From a virus, in the IMG/VR virus record IMGVR_UViG_3300007735_000713, positions 1-39,526 of that record: a stretch of DNA of 39,526 bases, one strand, 5' to 3'. The notes under the pieces are model-generated. The model had not been told where the DNA came from. It worked only from the letters and a program-made list of their open reading frames with translations, and searched no databases. This document shows positions 17,618 to 27,170 of this stretch, in pieces. Positions within the stretch are counted from its first letter, which is position 1, and every line of letters starts with the position of its first letter. The translations under genes and the position numbers were made by a program.

Positions 17618-18406
17618 CTATTCTTCTTCGTACTCGACAATCAATTTTGAAATATCTTTTCTTGTTGCATATACAATATAACTACAATCTATTTTTCCAC
17701 CGGAGTTATTTAATATTTTTATTTTATTATTTTCTATCTTTTGCACATAAAGTTCTTGATGTAAAATATAAGAAGTCAAATGAACTGTAATTGATGTCTC
17801 ATCAACTAATCCAGTCCAATAATCAGGCAAATTAATTATATTCGAATTTATCAATCTACCACGAACATAAACTCCATTTTCTGGTCCTTCCAAACAACCG
17901 TGCCTTAACCTATGTTTTTCCTTTGTTGGATGTGGAATATCAAATAACTTAAATGGTGCCGCAACTCCGCCAAGAGCACTAAACATACCGACCACATTAC
18001 AAATACCCATTACAACTAAAGGTCCATTAACTACCTTTGCTCCATTTGTAATATGAGAACTATTATTTACCTTTAACCCATTCGACATATCTATGCCATT
18101 TTTAAATGCTGAACCATAGCAATTAAAAATTCCAAGAGTATTAGTAATACCAGTTATATTGGTAATCGGTCCAAGAAGATTTGAAATACCTGTAACTTCA
18201 AGTGATGCAGGAACTGATATCCCTATTGGGGGACCAATCATACAAGCAGCTCTTGCTATTCCCGCCTGCAATGTTCCACCAATATATACTGGACCATTTA
18301 ATGCAGCAGTTCCTGGTGTTAATTTAGCACCTGCAGTTAAAAACGAAGTATCAACTTGCCCGACAACTAGTTTTTCTCCAACATTCGCAATTATTAAATC
18401 AGCCAT
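17618..18406 (-). CDS. Baseplate or fibre-associated structural protein, 262 aa
   Basis: The first 160 residues are built from short hydrophobic repeats resembling a small beta-helix (NITGITNTLGIFNCYGSAF). The C-terminal 100 residues hold a highly conserved segment of phage structural proteins (HPTKEKHRLRHGCLEGPENG, then VYVRGRL) followed by a beta-rich tail. That segment recurs in marine T4-like phages, but I know of no proven function. The start overlaps the spike gene stop as TAATG. It probably sits next to the central spike or links a fibre to the baseplate. Confidence 0.7.
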   Translation of the reverse strand: MADLIIANVGEKLVVGQVDTSFLTAGAKLTPGTAALNGPVYIGGTLQAGIARAACMIGPPIGISVPASLEVTGISNLLGPITNITGITNTLGIFNCYGSAFKNGIDMSNGLKVNNSSHITNGAKVVNGPLVVMGICNVVGMFSALGGVAAPFKLFDIPHPTKEKHRLRHGCLEGPENGVYVRGRLINSNIINLPDYWTGLVDETSITVHLTSYILHQELYVQKIENNKIKILNNSGGKIDCSYIVYATRKDISKLIVEYEEE

Positions 18407-18966
18407 TAGTTACATATGGATTTGAAGAAATCTTTGAATTTTTTAATTGCTGCTAATACTTGTCCCAAAAGTGATGAAGATTCTGCATCTACACCACTTG
18501 AAATTGTAGTTTGAGTGCTTGCAGAAATATCAGTATAAGCACCAGCAATATTTACACCTTGTGCCGCTGCGACTGTTGCAGCGCCACTTGATTGGACTTC
18601 TACATTTGGTGCACTCATTTTAACAATTTTAGAACCTTGAATTGTTACTTCTCCTTCTAATCCATCGACACCAACGATACGAATATTCTTTGCTTCGAGA
18701 ATAATAGTACCATTAAGTGCTCTCAAATGAATATCGCCATTTACCGCATCAATTACTTTTGCTGGTGTTTTATCATCTGCGATTTTATGACCTACAACTT
18801 CTTTTGAAGTTTTATCTACGGTAAAATCACAATTTCCATTTTGGTAAATAATAATTCCCTGCCCCTTATCAGTAGTACAAGCAATATCTATTTTTCCATT
18901 TTTAGCACTATCTGTCCCTGCCTCAATTCTAAATCCTGGAAGTTGTCTAGCAAATGGGTTTCTCAT
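18406..18966 (-). CDS. Baseplate central spike, gp5 C-terminal-like beta-helix, 186 aa
   Basis: Residues about 15-125 contain regular short beta-strand repeats (GDIHLRALNGTIILEAKNIR, then GEVTIQGSKIVKMSAPNVEV), as in the triple-stranded beta-helix spike of T4 gp5. A low-complexity Ala/Ser region and a short basic helix finish the protein. In T4 the spike is the C-terminal part of gp5; here it is a separate gene. I chose ATG 18966 because it overlaps the gp5-like stop as ATGA; an upstream TTG at 18972 is in frame but less likely. It is probably the membrane-piercing needle under the hub. No metal-binding tip motif is evident. Confidence 0.7.
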   Translation of the reverse strand: MRNPFARQLPGFRIEAGTDSAKNGKIDIACTTDKGQGIIIYQNGNCDFTVDKTSKEVVGHKIADDKTPAKVIDAVNGDIHLRALNGTIILEAKNIRIVGVDGLEGEVTIQGSKIVKMSAPNVEVQSSGAATVAAAQGVNIAGAYTDISASTQTTISSGVDAESSSLLGQVLAAIKKFKDFFKSICN

Positions 18967-21782
18967 ACGCAATCTATCACTGTTTTAATTCCTACTATTG
19001 GTAATCTTTTCTGATCTATTAAATCATAAGTGGGATAATATTTCATAAGCGGAACAAATGCCGCACCAATACCTGTGTTTGTATTTATAGTAAGATCTGG
19101 TGGTTCTTCAAATCCACAAATTGGATTATTTAATGGCGTTATATCTATAATTGCTCCACCATTTGGAGAAACAATGGGCATATAAGTATTTTTACCATCA
19201 GTAATTTTATCACCAGTTGTATATCCATAACCGGGTGATATGACTATTATTTTTTCAATACAACCAGTTACATCAGTTCTTATACCTGGTGGATTAGGAG
19301 GTTTAGATACTGCCTTAATAAGAACTGAAACATATGCCTTTTTATTATCCAGTGTTAAATTAAATATTGCATTACTAGTAATTACATCTTTATTTGTTTG
19401 AATTAATATTTGTGATTTTTGTTGTATAACTTTAAAAGATCCCTTCAAAGAAGAATTTGATAAAAGATTTCCATTAATTCCAGTAATTGAATATGAAACC
19501 AAAGTATTATCTGGTATTTCTTTTGTATCTAATTTAATTGTAAATGCTTCTCCTGCAGTAACAAAATCACGAGATGAACTTAAAAAATATTCAGATGATC
19601 TGGTAACCGTTTTTTTCTTTTTAATTAAAACATCAACAAAATTACTATAATCATTTAATTTTAATGTAAATAACTCTCTATCATATGAAAGATTATCTTT
19701 GGTTTTAATTGATAATGTAGATGTTTTATTGTTTATAACAAATGATCCAGTCAAATCTTTATCAATTTCTTCTCTACGAACACCACTAATCGTATAATTA
19801 ATTTTAGTTCCATCCGTTGCATTATCAGTAATCAAAGAAACTACAAAATCATCTCCTTCCGTAATTACATTTTTAGAAGAAATCAATCTCAAAGATATAA
19901 ATGATTTAGGGGTTGTAGTATTACCAGTAGTACCAATTCCTGGACCAGTACCAGCAGGACCAGTAGTACCAATACCAGTATAATTTCCAGGACAATATCC
20001 AAAACCATAATTGGTTACATAAATTGAAGAAACTTTTCCATTTTCAATAATTGCATTTGCTGTTGCCCCATTTCCATATCCACTATTATCCACAATCATT
20101 ACAGTTGGTTCTACTGTATATCCAAGTCCACCACTAGTTACTTCAACTGAAAAAATTGAACCATTTGAACCAACAACAGGAACTGCATTTGCGCCAATAC
20201 CATCACCAACAATTCTTACAATTGGCGGAATGCAATTTGGATATCTTACTCCAGGAGGTAATGGAATAATCTCATTTTGAGATGTTGGATTTGATACTTT
20301 TTGATTACAGTTATTATATGATAAATTAAATCTTCCATTAATACCACCAAAAAGTGGAGTTTCGCCAATTGCTGCTTCAATAGAACCCAAACTATCACTA
20401 ATTTCATTAAAAATATTTACATTTGAAACCATTTTTTGCCAATCATCAGCATCCTTTTCATTTGGTCCAAATTTAGCAGCCCAAACACTTGGCGTTTTAC
20501 AAGCAAGTCCAGTACATTCAAGAAAACTTAAAATTTGTGATGCTAATGAACTTGCTTGATTTAGAATATTAGAAATTGAAGAAAGTCCACCAGTAAGCCA
20601 ACTAATTCCAGACATAATACCGGAAAGTGCATTTTCAATATCATTCATCAATCTTGAAAGAATACCAGCAGTCAATTGCTCAATTGCACACGCAGGTGCA
20701 TTAATTGGATTAACTAAATCATTAAAAATATCTTCAAGGAAATTAAGAAGACTAGCAGGAAGTTTTTCTAGAATACAAAAAATTGTATCTAAAATTTTCT
20801 TCATCGCCTCCAAAATATATACCTGTTGTGGTATTGGAACTATCAATCCAACCAGTTTAGTAAATAATTTAGTAATACATTTAAAGATAGTTCCTCTTAA
20901 ATTGTTAATAATTAATTTTACAATTCCAAGAACTTGACTTGCAGTTTTTTTAATTAAATTTTTAACATTTACGATTTCATTTAATACTGGATCAATAAAA
21001 GCATGTAGATATCTATCAAGACCATTTGTAACTGCAACAAAATCTTGTATTATTTGTGTAATTTGTCCGATTAAATTATTTTCGCATCCATTTGGTCTAG
21101 TTAAAGTAATGTCTGATTTTTTTTCTACCGCCAAAGTAGATGCAGAAGGTATTCCAGGTTTAATGCCTACAATCTTATCACCATATTGTGGTGGTGCTGA
21201 AACATTTGCAGTAAATGAACTTGAAAATCCAAAATCAGAATTAAAATCAACATTCGTTGCTATTGATTGTGGACTTGGTGACGTTTCTGCATCTCCTAAA
21301 TTTTTTGAATTTCTACTATCTCTTTGTGATGGTTTGACTAAATTTCCAGGATGACCGGTAAAGGGTTTAAATCTTGAACTTTTTTCTTTTGATATAACAT
21401 CTTCCGTTTGTAAATTTTTAGTTCCTTCACTACGATAAAGCAATCCAAAAATTACTGGTTGTTGTCCATCATCACCATCTAAGAAAAATCCAAAACAAGT
21501 TTCACCACCTCTTAAATGTATAGTTCCTCCTATTCCTCCCTGCGAACTTCCAAAAGAAGGATCTAATAGTATTTGTGCCCAAGGTAAATCTTCATCAGGA
21601 AGAATATTTCCATCAAAAGAATGATATCCAATAATTCTAACTTTGCATCTTGCTCCCCAAGTTCCTTCAACAGATATTTCAGATTTTTCCGCCCAAACAG
21701 ATGTATGTGCTACTTGACCAATCCACCAAGTAAAACCATCCTTTCCAATATAATTAGATTTTAACAGTGCTTCTTCAATCAT
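18963..21782 (-). CDS. gp5: gp5-like baseplate hub with OB-fold, 939 aa
   Basis: Residues 15-115 match the N-terminal OB-fold of T4 gp5 (WWIGQVAHTSVWAEKSEISV, then PWAQILLDPSFGSSQGG and GFFLDGDDGQQPVIFGL). The T4 lysozyme domain is absent. Instead there is a hydrophobic helical region (235-425), then beta modules with GGLGYTVEPTV and GFGY motifs (520-610). Two tandem Ig or Calx-beta-like repeats follow (about 632-722 and 735-823), then a C-terminal domain. Large gp5 versions lacking lysozyme are usual in marine T4-like phages. It would trimerise at the baseplate centre between the gp27-like hub and the spike encoded next. Lysis of the wall during entry must come from another tail protein, perhaps the M23 or SleB-like proteins nearby. 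Confidence 0.85.
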   Translation of the reverse strand: MIEEALLKSNYIGKDGFTWWIGQVAHTSVWAEKSEISVEGTWGARCKVRIIGYHSFDGNILPDEDLPWAQILLDPSFGSSQGGIGGTIHLRGGETCFGFFLDGDDGQQPVIFGLLYRSEGTKNLQTEDVISKEKSSRFKPFTGHPGNLVKPSQRDSRNSKNLGDAETSPSPQSIATNVDFNSDFGFSSSFTANVSAPPQYGDKIVGIKPGIPSASTLAVEKKSDITLTRPNGCENNLIGQITQIIQDFVAVTNGLDRYLHAFIDPVLNEIVNVKNLIKKTASQVLGIVKLIINNLRGTIFKCITKLFTKLVGLIVPIPQQVYILEAMKKILDTIFCILEKLPASLLNFLEDIFNDLVNPINAPACAIEQLTAGILSRLMNDIENALSGIMSGISWLTGGLSSISNILNQASSLASQILSFLECTGLACKTPSVWAAKFGPNEKDADDWQKMVSNVNIFNEISDSLGSIEAAIGETPLFGGINGRFNLSYNNCNQKVSNPTSQNEIIPLPPGVRYPNCIPPIVRIVGDGIGANAVPVVGSNGSIFSVEVTSGGLGYTVEPTVMIVDNSGYGNGATANAIIENGKVSSIYVTNYGFGYCPGNYTGIGTTGPAGTGPGIGTTGNTTTPKSFISLRLISSKNVITEGDDFVVSLITDNATDGTKINYTISGVRREEIDKDLTGSFVINNKTSTLSIKTKDNLSYDRELFTLKLNDYSNFVDVLIKKKKTVTRSSEYFLSSSRDFVTAGEAFTIKLDTKEIPDNTLVSYSITGINGNLLSNSSLKGSFKVIQQKSQILIQTNKDVITSNAIFNLTLDNKKAYVSVLIKAVSKPPNPPGIRTDVTGCIEKIIVISPGYGYTTGDKITDGKNTYMPIVSPNGGAIIDITPLNNPICGFEEPPDLTINTNTGIGAAFVPLMKYYPTYDLIDQKRLPIVGIKTVIDCV

Positions 21783-21787
21783 TTTAT

Positions 21788-23104
21788 TTAAAATATATTA
21801 TTAGATCCATATAAACCATAACTATCACGGATTAATCTTAAACTAGTAATCATTTGTCCACCTTCAAAATGATGTCTTAATCCTTTAATTAAATAGTTTC
21901 CACTTTGTTCATCATCATTTTCTTTATTATCTGTTCTATCTATTCTTGGTAACATTACATTAATGATAGTTCCAATTTTCAAAGAAACATTACAAGGTAC
22001 AACCATATTTAGTGCTTGCGTAAACAAAATATTATATCTTGAATATGACTTAGCCATATCAGCACCACTTCTTAATTTGTTAGAAATTGAACCATTACTA
22101 TTTAATGCACCTCGATCCGAAACACGAACCATAATGCGGCTAATACTATCACCAAATTCATCAGAAACTGCAATATTATTATTTCCTAATTTATTTCCAA
22201 TTTCATCCTTTAGTACATATTTGTATATGTCCAAACTGTTTGAATATAAGTCATAAAAATAACTTTTATTTGCATACATACCAACTCGTAATGCTTTCAT
22301 CAAATCTTGATTTTTTTCAAATCCATAATTTAAAATTTTAAGTTCGTTTGCTTGATTATTATTTTCTATAATTTGTGTATAAGTATAAGTTACTATTTTT
22401 TCTTTATCTGCACTTTGATTTTGTATTTGAGTATTTGAAACTAAACTATCAATACTTCTATAATTAAATCCATCTTTATTTTCATAAAATAAAAATCCAG
22501 CAGTTCCTTTTGCATCTGCATATTCTCCTTCACCAGATGTTCCACCTCCACCTGATGTTGCAGGTACGGATTTTGGTCCCAACCAAGTTAAAATGTGAAA
22601 TGGTTTTTTGTTATTTGAAATAAAAGAATAACTATTTGATGTTGCTTCTATATTTTTATTATCAAATTTTTTTGTATTTAAAACATTTTTTAATATATCT
22701 TTTACGTGTATATCAATTGTTGCATCATTATATTTTTTTTCACATCTTGATGTTTCATTTGAAAGTGCTTCAAGTGAAACCATATGTAAAGTAAAAGTTT
22801 CACTTGGTGTTTGTGCGTCCAACCCAGTTACTTTAGTTACATATAATGCATTATCACCATCTAATAAAAATTCCCCAAATGCAGTATCAACACTAATTGC
22901 GACTTTTTCTCCACCACGAATTGGAAGAATATTAAACAACGAAGAAGAATTTGTTATTTGTGCGATTGCAGTTATACAAGGAGACAACAAATCTTCAAAA
23001 TAATCAAAAAACAATAGTGAGTTGGTTATATCAACTTTATTTTTTCCATCTAATGATTGTATACCAAAATAATTTGGTCTAAATGCGCCGACTGCGATAG
23101 ACAT
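21788..23104 (-). CDS. gp27-like baseplate hub protein, 438 aa
   Basis: The N-terminus (GIQSLDGKNKVDITNSLLFF, then DYFEDLLSPCITAIAQITNS) and the alternating beta-barrel layout fit the T4 gp27 / gpD hub family, which forms the trimeric adapter between the tail tube and the spike. Length is close to T4 gp27 (391 aa). Other supporting segments are GEKVAISVDTAFGEFLLDG and, near the end, GTIINVMLPRIDRTDNKEN, typical of hub beta-barrel domains. It lies between the hydrolase gene, whose stop overlaps its start as TAATG, and gp5. Assignment rests on position and motif style rather than close identity. Confidence 0.7.
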   Translation of the reverse strand: MSIAVGAFRPNYFGIQSLDGKNKVDITNSLLFFDYFEDLLSPCITAIAQITNSSSLFNILPIRGGEKVAISVDTAFGEFLLDGDNALYVTKVTGLDAQTPSETFTLHMVSLEALSNETSRCEKKYNDATIDIHVKDILKNVLNTKKFDNKNIEATSNSYSFISNNKKPFHILTWLGPKSVPATSGGGGTSGEGEYADAKGTAGFLFYENKDGFNYRSIDSLVSNTQIQNQSADKEKIVTYTYTQIIENNNQANELKILNYGFEKNQDLMKALRVGMYANKSYFYDLYSNSLDIYKYVLKDEIGNKLGNNNIAVSDEFGDSISRIMVRVSDRGALNSNGSISNKLRSGADMAKSYSRYNILFTQALNMVVPCNVSLKIGTIINVMLPRIDRTDNKENDDEQSGNYLIKGLRHHFEGGQMITSLRLIRDSYGLYGSNNIF

Positions 23105-25164
23105 TATGATCCAGAAAGAGTAGTAAGTAATAATGTTTTGACTAAACTATTTACCACCTGACCTTCACTTGGTCCAGGAAGAATTACAGTTCCTCCACCA
23201 CCACCGCCACTAACAGGAATATATACTGGTTTTTGTTGTTGTCCTCCACCACCTTGATTGCCTCCTCCCATCATTATCGGCATTATAGTTACACTTGACT
23301 GTTGTTGGTTGTATGTTGGATATTGCTGAACTTGTGCTTGGGGTGGTGGTGGCGGAGGTGCAATAGTAGGTGCCGGATTTTGTGGTTTAGGTGCAACATT
23401 CTGCATATTTTTTATTTGAGATGCAACAAAATCTGCACTTTTTCCACGATATGATTGAGAACCAGAAAACAACTCCGCATTACTATCCCCAATAACTTTT
23501 GCTCCTGGATATTTTTTTTGTATGGTTTGTGCAGATTGAGAAGTTAGATGAGTATAAGGTCTAGTTGGATCATTTGGATCATATTGTCCTTTTTCTATCT
23601 TTGCTCCCGAAGCAGTTGCAGATTCTTGAACTGATTTTGATACATTTGCATACGCACCTTGCTCTGATGGTGGAACTACAACAACATTATATCCCTTTGC
23701 TTGCAGTTCTTTGATTGCTTTTGTAACTCCAGCTGCACCAGATTTAGGATCGGTGTAATCGTTAGTACCAGCAGCTAGAATTGCTGTTGGTGCTCCTGAT
23801 TGTCCCATCATCCCAGATTGAGCATTTACCTTTGGTTTTACTTTTACATTACCACCAAATCTAAAAATCTTTTTAGCTGCTTGTGTTGGATCAACCTGAC
23901 CAGAACCAGAAGGAAGATATTCAAAATGCAAATGTGGTCCTTCAGAATTTCCAGAACCATAAGCACCTGCTGCTCCACCAGTATATCCAATAACTTGTCC
24001 TGGAGAAATTTTAGATCCTGCAGAAACAGAAATTTTACTTAAGTGTGCATATCTACTTAAAGAACCATCTTTGTGTCTGACTTCAACTAAAGCTCCCCAC
24101 CCATCAGGATTATAATTCATATCTGCAACAGTCACTGTTCCTTCTTGAATTAAACTAATTGGTGTTCCAACATCTTTAAAATAATCATTACCATTATGTT
24201 TTGGACGACGTGCCGTTCTGAAACCATAATTTGGTGATCCAGGGACATCTCCTCCAGATGCTTCCACATCTTCAAGCTGCAATCCAGTTGATTCTGGTTT
24301 ATTTCCAGTATCAATTGATTTTGTATCTGGCTCATAATTGATCTCAGATTTATTTTCTGTTTGATCTCTTCCAATTTGAGAAACACTCCCAAATAAACCA
24401 GAAGAAACACCTTGCTCAAACTTACTTACAGCAGAACTAAATTTGCCTATAATATCACCAAAATTACCACCACCAGATGCTACTCCTTTTTGTTTTGCTT
24501 CTTGTTTTTTTAATCTTTCATCTAATTTTTTCTTTATAGAACTTCCACCTTCATATACTCTATCCGCAGCATAACCACCTAAAAATCCACCAGCCATACT
24601 TCCAAGAACAAAACCAACTCCAGGTATTGGAATAAGTGCTTGTCCGATTGCACCACCAAGTAAACTTCCAGCAAGAGAACCACCGGCACCTGCTGCTGCT
24701 TTTCCTACACTTTCGCCTTCTTGCAATCCAGTCGCAAAATCAAGTCCAGCAAATAAAGCATTTACAACTCCTACTGCTCTTATTCCACCAAGTTTTAATT
24801 TTGAACCCCTCACTGCTGGTTTTGGTACTTTTATTTTTTTTGGTACTTTTCCTGGGTTTCCTGTTTTTCCTTTTGCAGGAAACATATTTCCCAAGAACCC
24901 AGCAACATCAAGAGCACCACTTGCAAGTGATCTCAACAACCCACCAGGTGCTCCAAATGATGATGCAATATTTAAATTTGCAAGTTCTTTGATTTTGTTC
25001 TTTTCTGGAGGTTTAAGTTTTTCAAGTTCAACAGTTTTGAGTTGCAAAAATTGATTAAATTGAACTAATTCATTTTGTACCTTAGGTAAAGTTTTTGTTC
25101 CTTTTGCAAAAAGAACAATATTATTAGAAGCAGAAACAAGTGGAGAAGAAAGTAATTTAGCCAT
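23104..25164 (-). CDS. Tail protein with M23 peptidase and SGNH-like domains, 686 aa
   Basis: Residues 130-205 form a Gly/Ala-rich hydrophobic stretch with membrane character (GSLAGSLLGGAIGQALIPIP), as in tape-measure proteins. Residues 305-420 are an M23 (LytM) metallopeptidase with complete zinc and catalytic residues: His323 and Asp327 (KHNGNDY), His374 (RYAHLS) and His411/His413 (GPHLHFE). Residues 455-580 look like an SGNH-hydrolase domain, with GTND at 466-469, a His in PYTHLTSQ at 539 and GDSN at 559-562; this block order is permuted. The C-terminus is Pro/Gln/Gly-rich. It probably cleaves peptidoglycan cross-links during genome delivery while contributing to the tail core. Start and stop overlap both neighbours as TAATG. 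Confidence 0.8.
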   Translation of the reverse strand: MAKLLSSPLVSASNNIVLFAKGTKTLPKVQNELVQFNQFLQLKTVELEKLKPPEKNKIKELANLNIASSFGAPGGLLRSLASGALDVAGFLGNMFPAKGKTGNPGKVPKKIKVPKPAVRGSKLKLGGIRAVGVVNALFAGLDFATGLQEGESVGKAAAGAGGSLAGSLLGGAIGQALIPIPGVGFVLGSMAGGFLGGYAADRVYEGGSSIKKKLDERLKKQEAKQKGVASGGGNFGDIIGKFSSAVSKFEQGVSSGLFGSVSQIGRDQTENKSEINYEPDTKSIDTGNKPESTGLQLEDVEASGGDVPGSPNYGFRTARRPKHNGNDYFKDVGTPISLIQEGTVTVADMNYNPDGWGALVEVRHKDGSLSRYAHLSKISVSAGSKISPGQVIGYTGGAAGAYGSGNSEGPHLHFEYLPSGSGQVDPTQAAKKIFRFGGNVKVKPKVNAQSGMMGQSGAPTAILAAGTNDYTDPKSGAAGVTKAIKELQAKGYNVVVVPPSEQGAYANVSKSVQESATASGAKIEKGQYDPNDPTRPYTHLTSQSAQTIQKKYPGAKVIGDSNAELFSGSQSYRGKSADFVASQIKNMQNVAPKPQNPAPTIAPPPPPPQAQVQQYPTYNQQQSSVTIMPIMMGGGNQGGGGQQQKPVYIPVSGGGGGGTVILPGPSEGQVVNSLVKTLLLTTLSGS

Positions 25165-26999
25165 TATCCGTCCACAATATTATAAACCATTCTCGAATAA
25201 AGAACTAAAAAATTATCAGTATTTGTAGCAGACAGAAATGGGACACTAGGACCAGATTGTGGTGTTGGTGGAGGAGCAGAAATACCACCACTACCTGATG
25301 GTTGTTGTGCCTGTTGCTCGCCACCACTCATATCAAGTGGAAGGTAGTTTATTTGAGGTTTTTGTTGTGCTGGTTGAGAGACAGTTGATACTCTTTGTGC
25401 TACTTGTGCTTGTGCTGTTGGTGCTGCTTGTGCTTGTGCTGTTGGTGCTGCTTGTGCTTGTGCTGTTGGTGCTGCTTGTGCTTGTGCTGCTTGTAGCGGT
25501 GATGGTGTGGTTCCAGTTGGTTGTGTCCCTAAAGTTCCTACTGGACCAGTAAAGTTGTAAAAATTATTTCCTCCAGGTCTAAATTGTATGTCCGAAGCAT
25601 TTACTTTCGGTCCTCCATAAAAATTCAAAGCACCTTTAACATTCTTACGTGAAGCAGCCAAGTACTTAGGATCATTTAAAACTGTAGCAGCAACGCTAGC
25701 ACTACCTCCACCAAAAATTTGTTGAAGTTTATTCAATCCATCAGGTTTAGAAGCCTCACTTTGTAAATATTTGAATTTTTCTTGTGGTGTGTTTCCTGGC
25801 AATTTTGCTGCAATTGGTCCGTATTTTGCTGCTGCATCAGGATCTGCACTTTTTGGAAAAAGTGCAGCAGATATTGGAGAAAATTGATCATATCCAGATA
25901 AAACACCAGACAATCCTTTGCCGTATTTTCCAGATGCTGAACGATTCAACATCACTTGCATCGCATCAGAAGCATTTTCTGGAGAAGCTGCTTCCATAGA
26001 TGCAACAAATGCTGCGAGTTTTTCATCTCCTGGAGCAGAACTTACAACACTACCAGCACCAGGAGTAGCACCAGGAGTTTCCTTTGGTTTTTCTACATTT
26101 CCAGCACTTCCGCCACCGCCCCCAGAAGAAGACCCAGACGATTTCTTACCAGAACTTCCCCTAACTAAACTATCAATTGCTTTTGAAAATCTATCAATAA
26201 CAGCAGTCAAACCATCAAGTAAATTTCCAGGTATTTCTGGTGTAGAACTTCCAGGTTGAATTGCATCACTTCCCGAAAGAGCATTTGCTGCAGCAGCACC
26301 AGCAGCACCCAATCCAAGAGCGCCAGCGCCAAGAGCAAGCATTTTACCTCTTCCCATTCCTCTCATTCTTCCATCAAGTCCTCTTGGTGCTGTTTTTTTC
26401 AATCCACCACCAGGAACATCGATATCAAGATTGATGCCCCCACCACCAGATGGACTTGTTTTTGGAAGATTTGATAATTGTTTTACAATTTTAATAATTA
26501 CTTGACGGATAAGTTTTGCAACTTCAAAACTATCAGTAAATGATTTTTGAAGTGCTTTTAAATTATCTCTTAGACCTTCTACAAATTTTCTTTTTCCAAA
26601 AAATTGTATAAATCCTATTACATCTCTATAAAGACCTAAAATCTTTTGAAGTACACCTGTTGGTTTTGCTTCATCTACTTTTTTAATTCGGTCTTGATAA
26701 TCCTTTGAAAAATTACCAATAGATTTACTAATAATATTTGTAACTGAATTATTAATTGTCTGTGCTTGATTGTTAAAATTACTAACTACGCCAGTAGATA
26801 TTGATTTTACAATACTACTAATGTCTACTGGTGATGGTTGAACTCCTGTTCTTTGAAAATTAACAATCTTGTTTGCTGCTGACCCAAGTACACCTGCACC
26901 TACCGAAGAACCACCAGAAATAAAATTCTGCGCTCTTAAAAGATTAGGCTTCTTTTTTCCTGTAATAACTTTTGGATTAATAACAGAACTAAGAGCCAT
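25164..26999 (-). CDS. Tape-measure-like tail protein with SleB-like hydrolase domain, 611 aa
   Basis: The helical N-terminal 180 residues (IGNFSKDYQDRIKKVDEAKP) and the hydrophobic segment at 219-240 (MLALGAGALGLGAAGAAAAN) suit a tape-measure or tail-core protein. The length is close to T4 gp29 (590 aa). Residues about 325-480 resemble cell-wall hydrolases of the SleB (Hydrolase_2) type: EAASPENASDAMQVMLNRSA, then GVLSGYDQFSPI and KYLAASRKNVKGALNFYGG. Residues about 504-532 contain tandem AQAQAAPT repeats, and the C-terminus is Pro/Gln-rich. It lies directly after gp26 and the 59-residue ORF, where T4 places hub and tape-measure genes. Tape measure is inferred; the hydrolase similarity is moderate. 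Confidence 0.65.
   Translation of the reverse strand: MALSSVINPKVITGKKKPNLLRAQNFISGGSSVGAGVLGSAANKIVNFQRTGVQPSPVDISSIVKSISTGVVSNFNNQAQTINNSVTNIISKSIGNFSKDYQDRIKKVDEAKPTGVLQKILGLYRDVIGFIQFFGKRKFVEGLRDNLKALQKSFTDSFEVAKLIRQVIIKIVKQLSNLPKTSPSGGGGINLDIDVPGGGLKKTAPRGLDGRMRGMGRGKMLALGAGALGLGAAGAAAANALSGSDAIQPGSSTPEIPGNLLDGLTAVIDRFSKAIDSLVRGSSGKKSSGSSSGGGGGSAGNVEKPKETPGATPGAGSVVSSAPGDEKLAAFVASMEAASPENASDAMQVMLNRSASGKYGKGLSGVLSGYDQFSPISAALFPKSADPDAAAKYGPIAAKLPGNTPQEKFKYLQSEASKPDGLNKLQQIFGGGSASVAATVLNDPKYLAASRKNVKGALNFYGGPKVNASDIQFRPGGNNFYNFTGPVGTLGTQPTGTTPSPLQAAQAQAAPTAQAQAAPTAQAQAAPTAQAQVAQRVSTVSQPAQQKPQINYLPLDMSGGEQQAQQPSGSGGISAPPPTPQSGPSVPFLSATNTDNFLVLYSRMVYNIVDG
25403..25489 (-). repeat. 24-base coding tandem repeat, about 3.6 copies
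   Basis: Three identical 24-base units (25403-25426, 25427-25450, 25451-25474) plus a partial fourth encode AQAQAAPT repeats in the 611-residue tail protein. Perfect DNA identity implies recent slippage expansion. Confidence 0.9.
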
Positions 27000-27168
27000 T
27001 TGATTGTTGTTGTTTAAGATTTTCTTCTTCTATATGCTGTTGAAGTAATGTGACGTATATATCTCGTTCCCAAGGAATTAGATTTTCTATCTCCGTCAAA
27101 GAATATTTATGATACTGCATCAAAGCAAAGTTAAGTCTAAAATATGACTCCAATTCCATATGAGCCAT
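26989..27168 (-). CDS. Small tail-assembly ORF after gp26, 59 aa (possible -1 frameshift product)
   Basis: This ORF begins at ATG 27168 (MAHMELESYFRLNFALMQYH) and ends at TAG 26989-26991, overlapping the next start by 11 bases. It is helical and includes TEIENLIPWERDIYVTLLQQ. In T4 the neighbour of gene 26 is gene 51 (hub assembly), so a reduced gp51-like role is possible. It lies in the -1 frame of gp26 and stays open back through a T TTT TTC heptamer. It could therefore be made as a gp26 extension, as in lambda G-GT tail chaperones, or independently from its own ATG. The reading frame itself is well supported; the mode of expression is open. Confidence 0.7.
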   Translation of the reverse strand: MAHMELESYFRLNFALMQYHKYSLTEIENLIPWERDIYVTLLQQHIEEENLKQQQSNGS

Positions 27169-27170
27169 AA

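Noticed and set aside
18963-18972. A second intron separating gp5 and the spike
   Set aside because: The genes overlap directly as ATGA, leaving no room for an intron.
25403-25489. CRISPR-like repeat array
   Set aside because: Units are directly contiguous, in frame and encode AQAQAAPT; there are no spacers.
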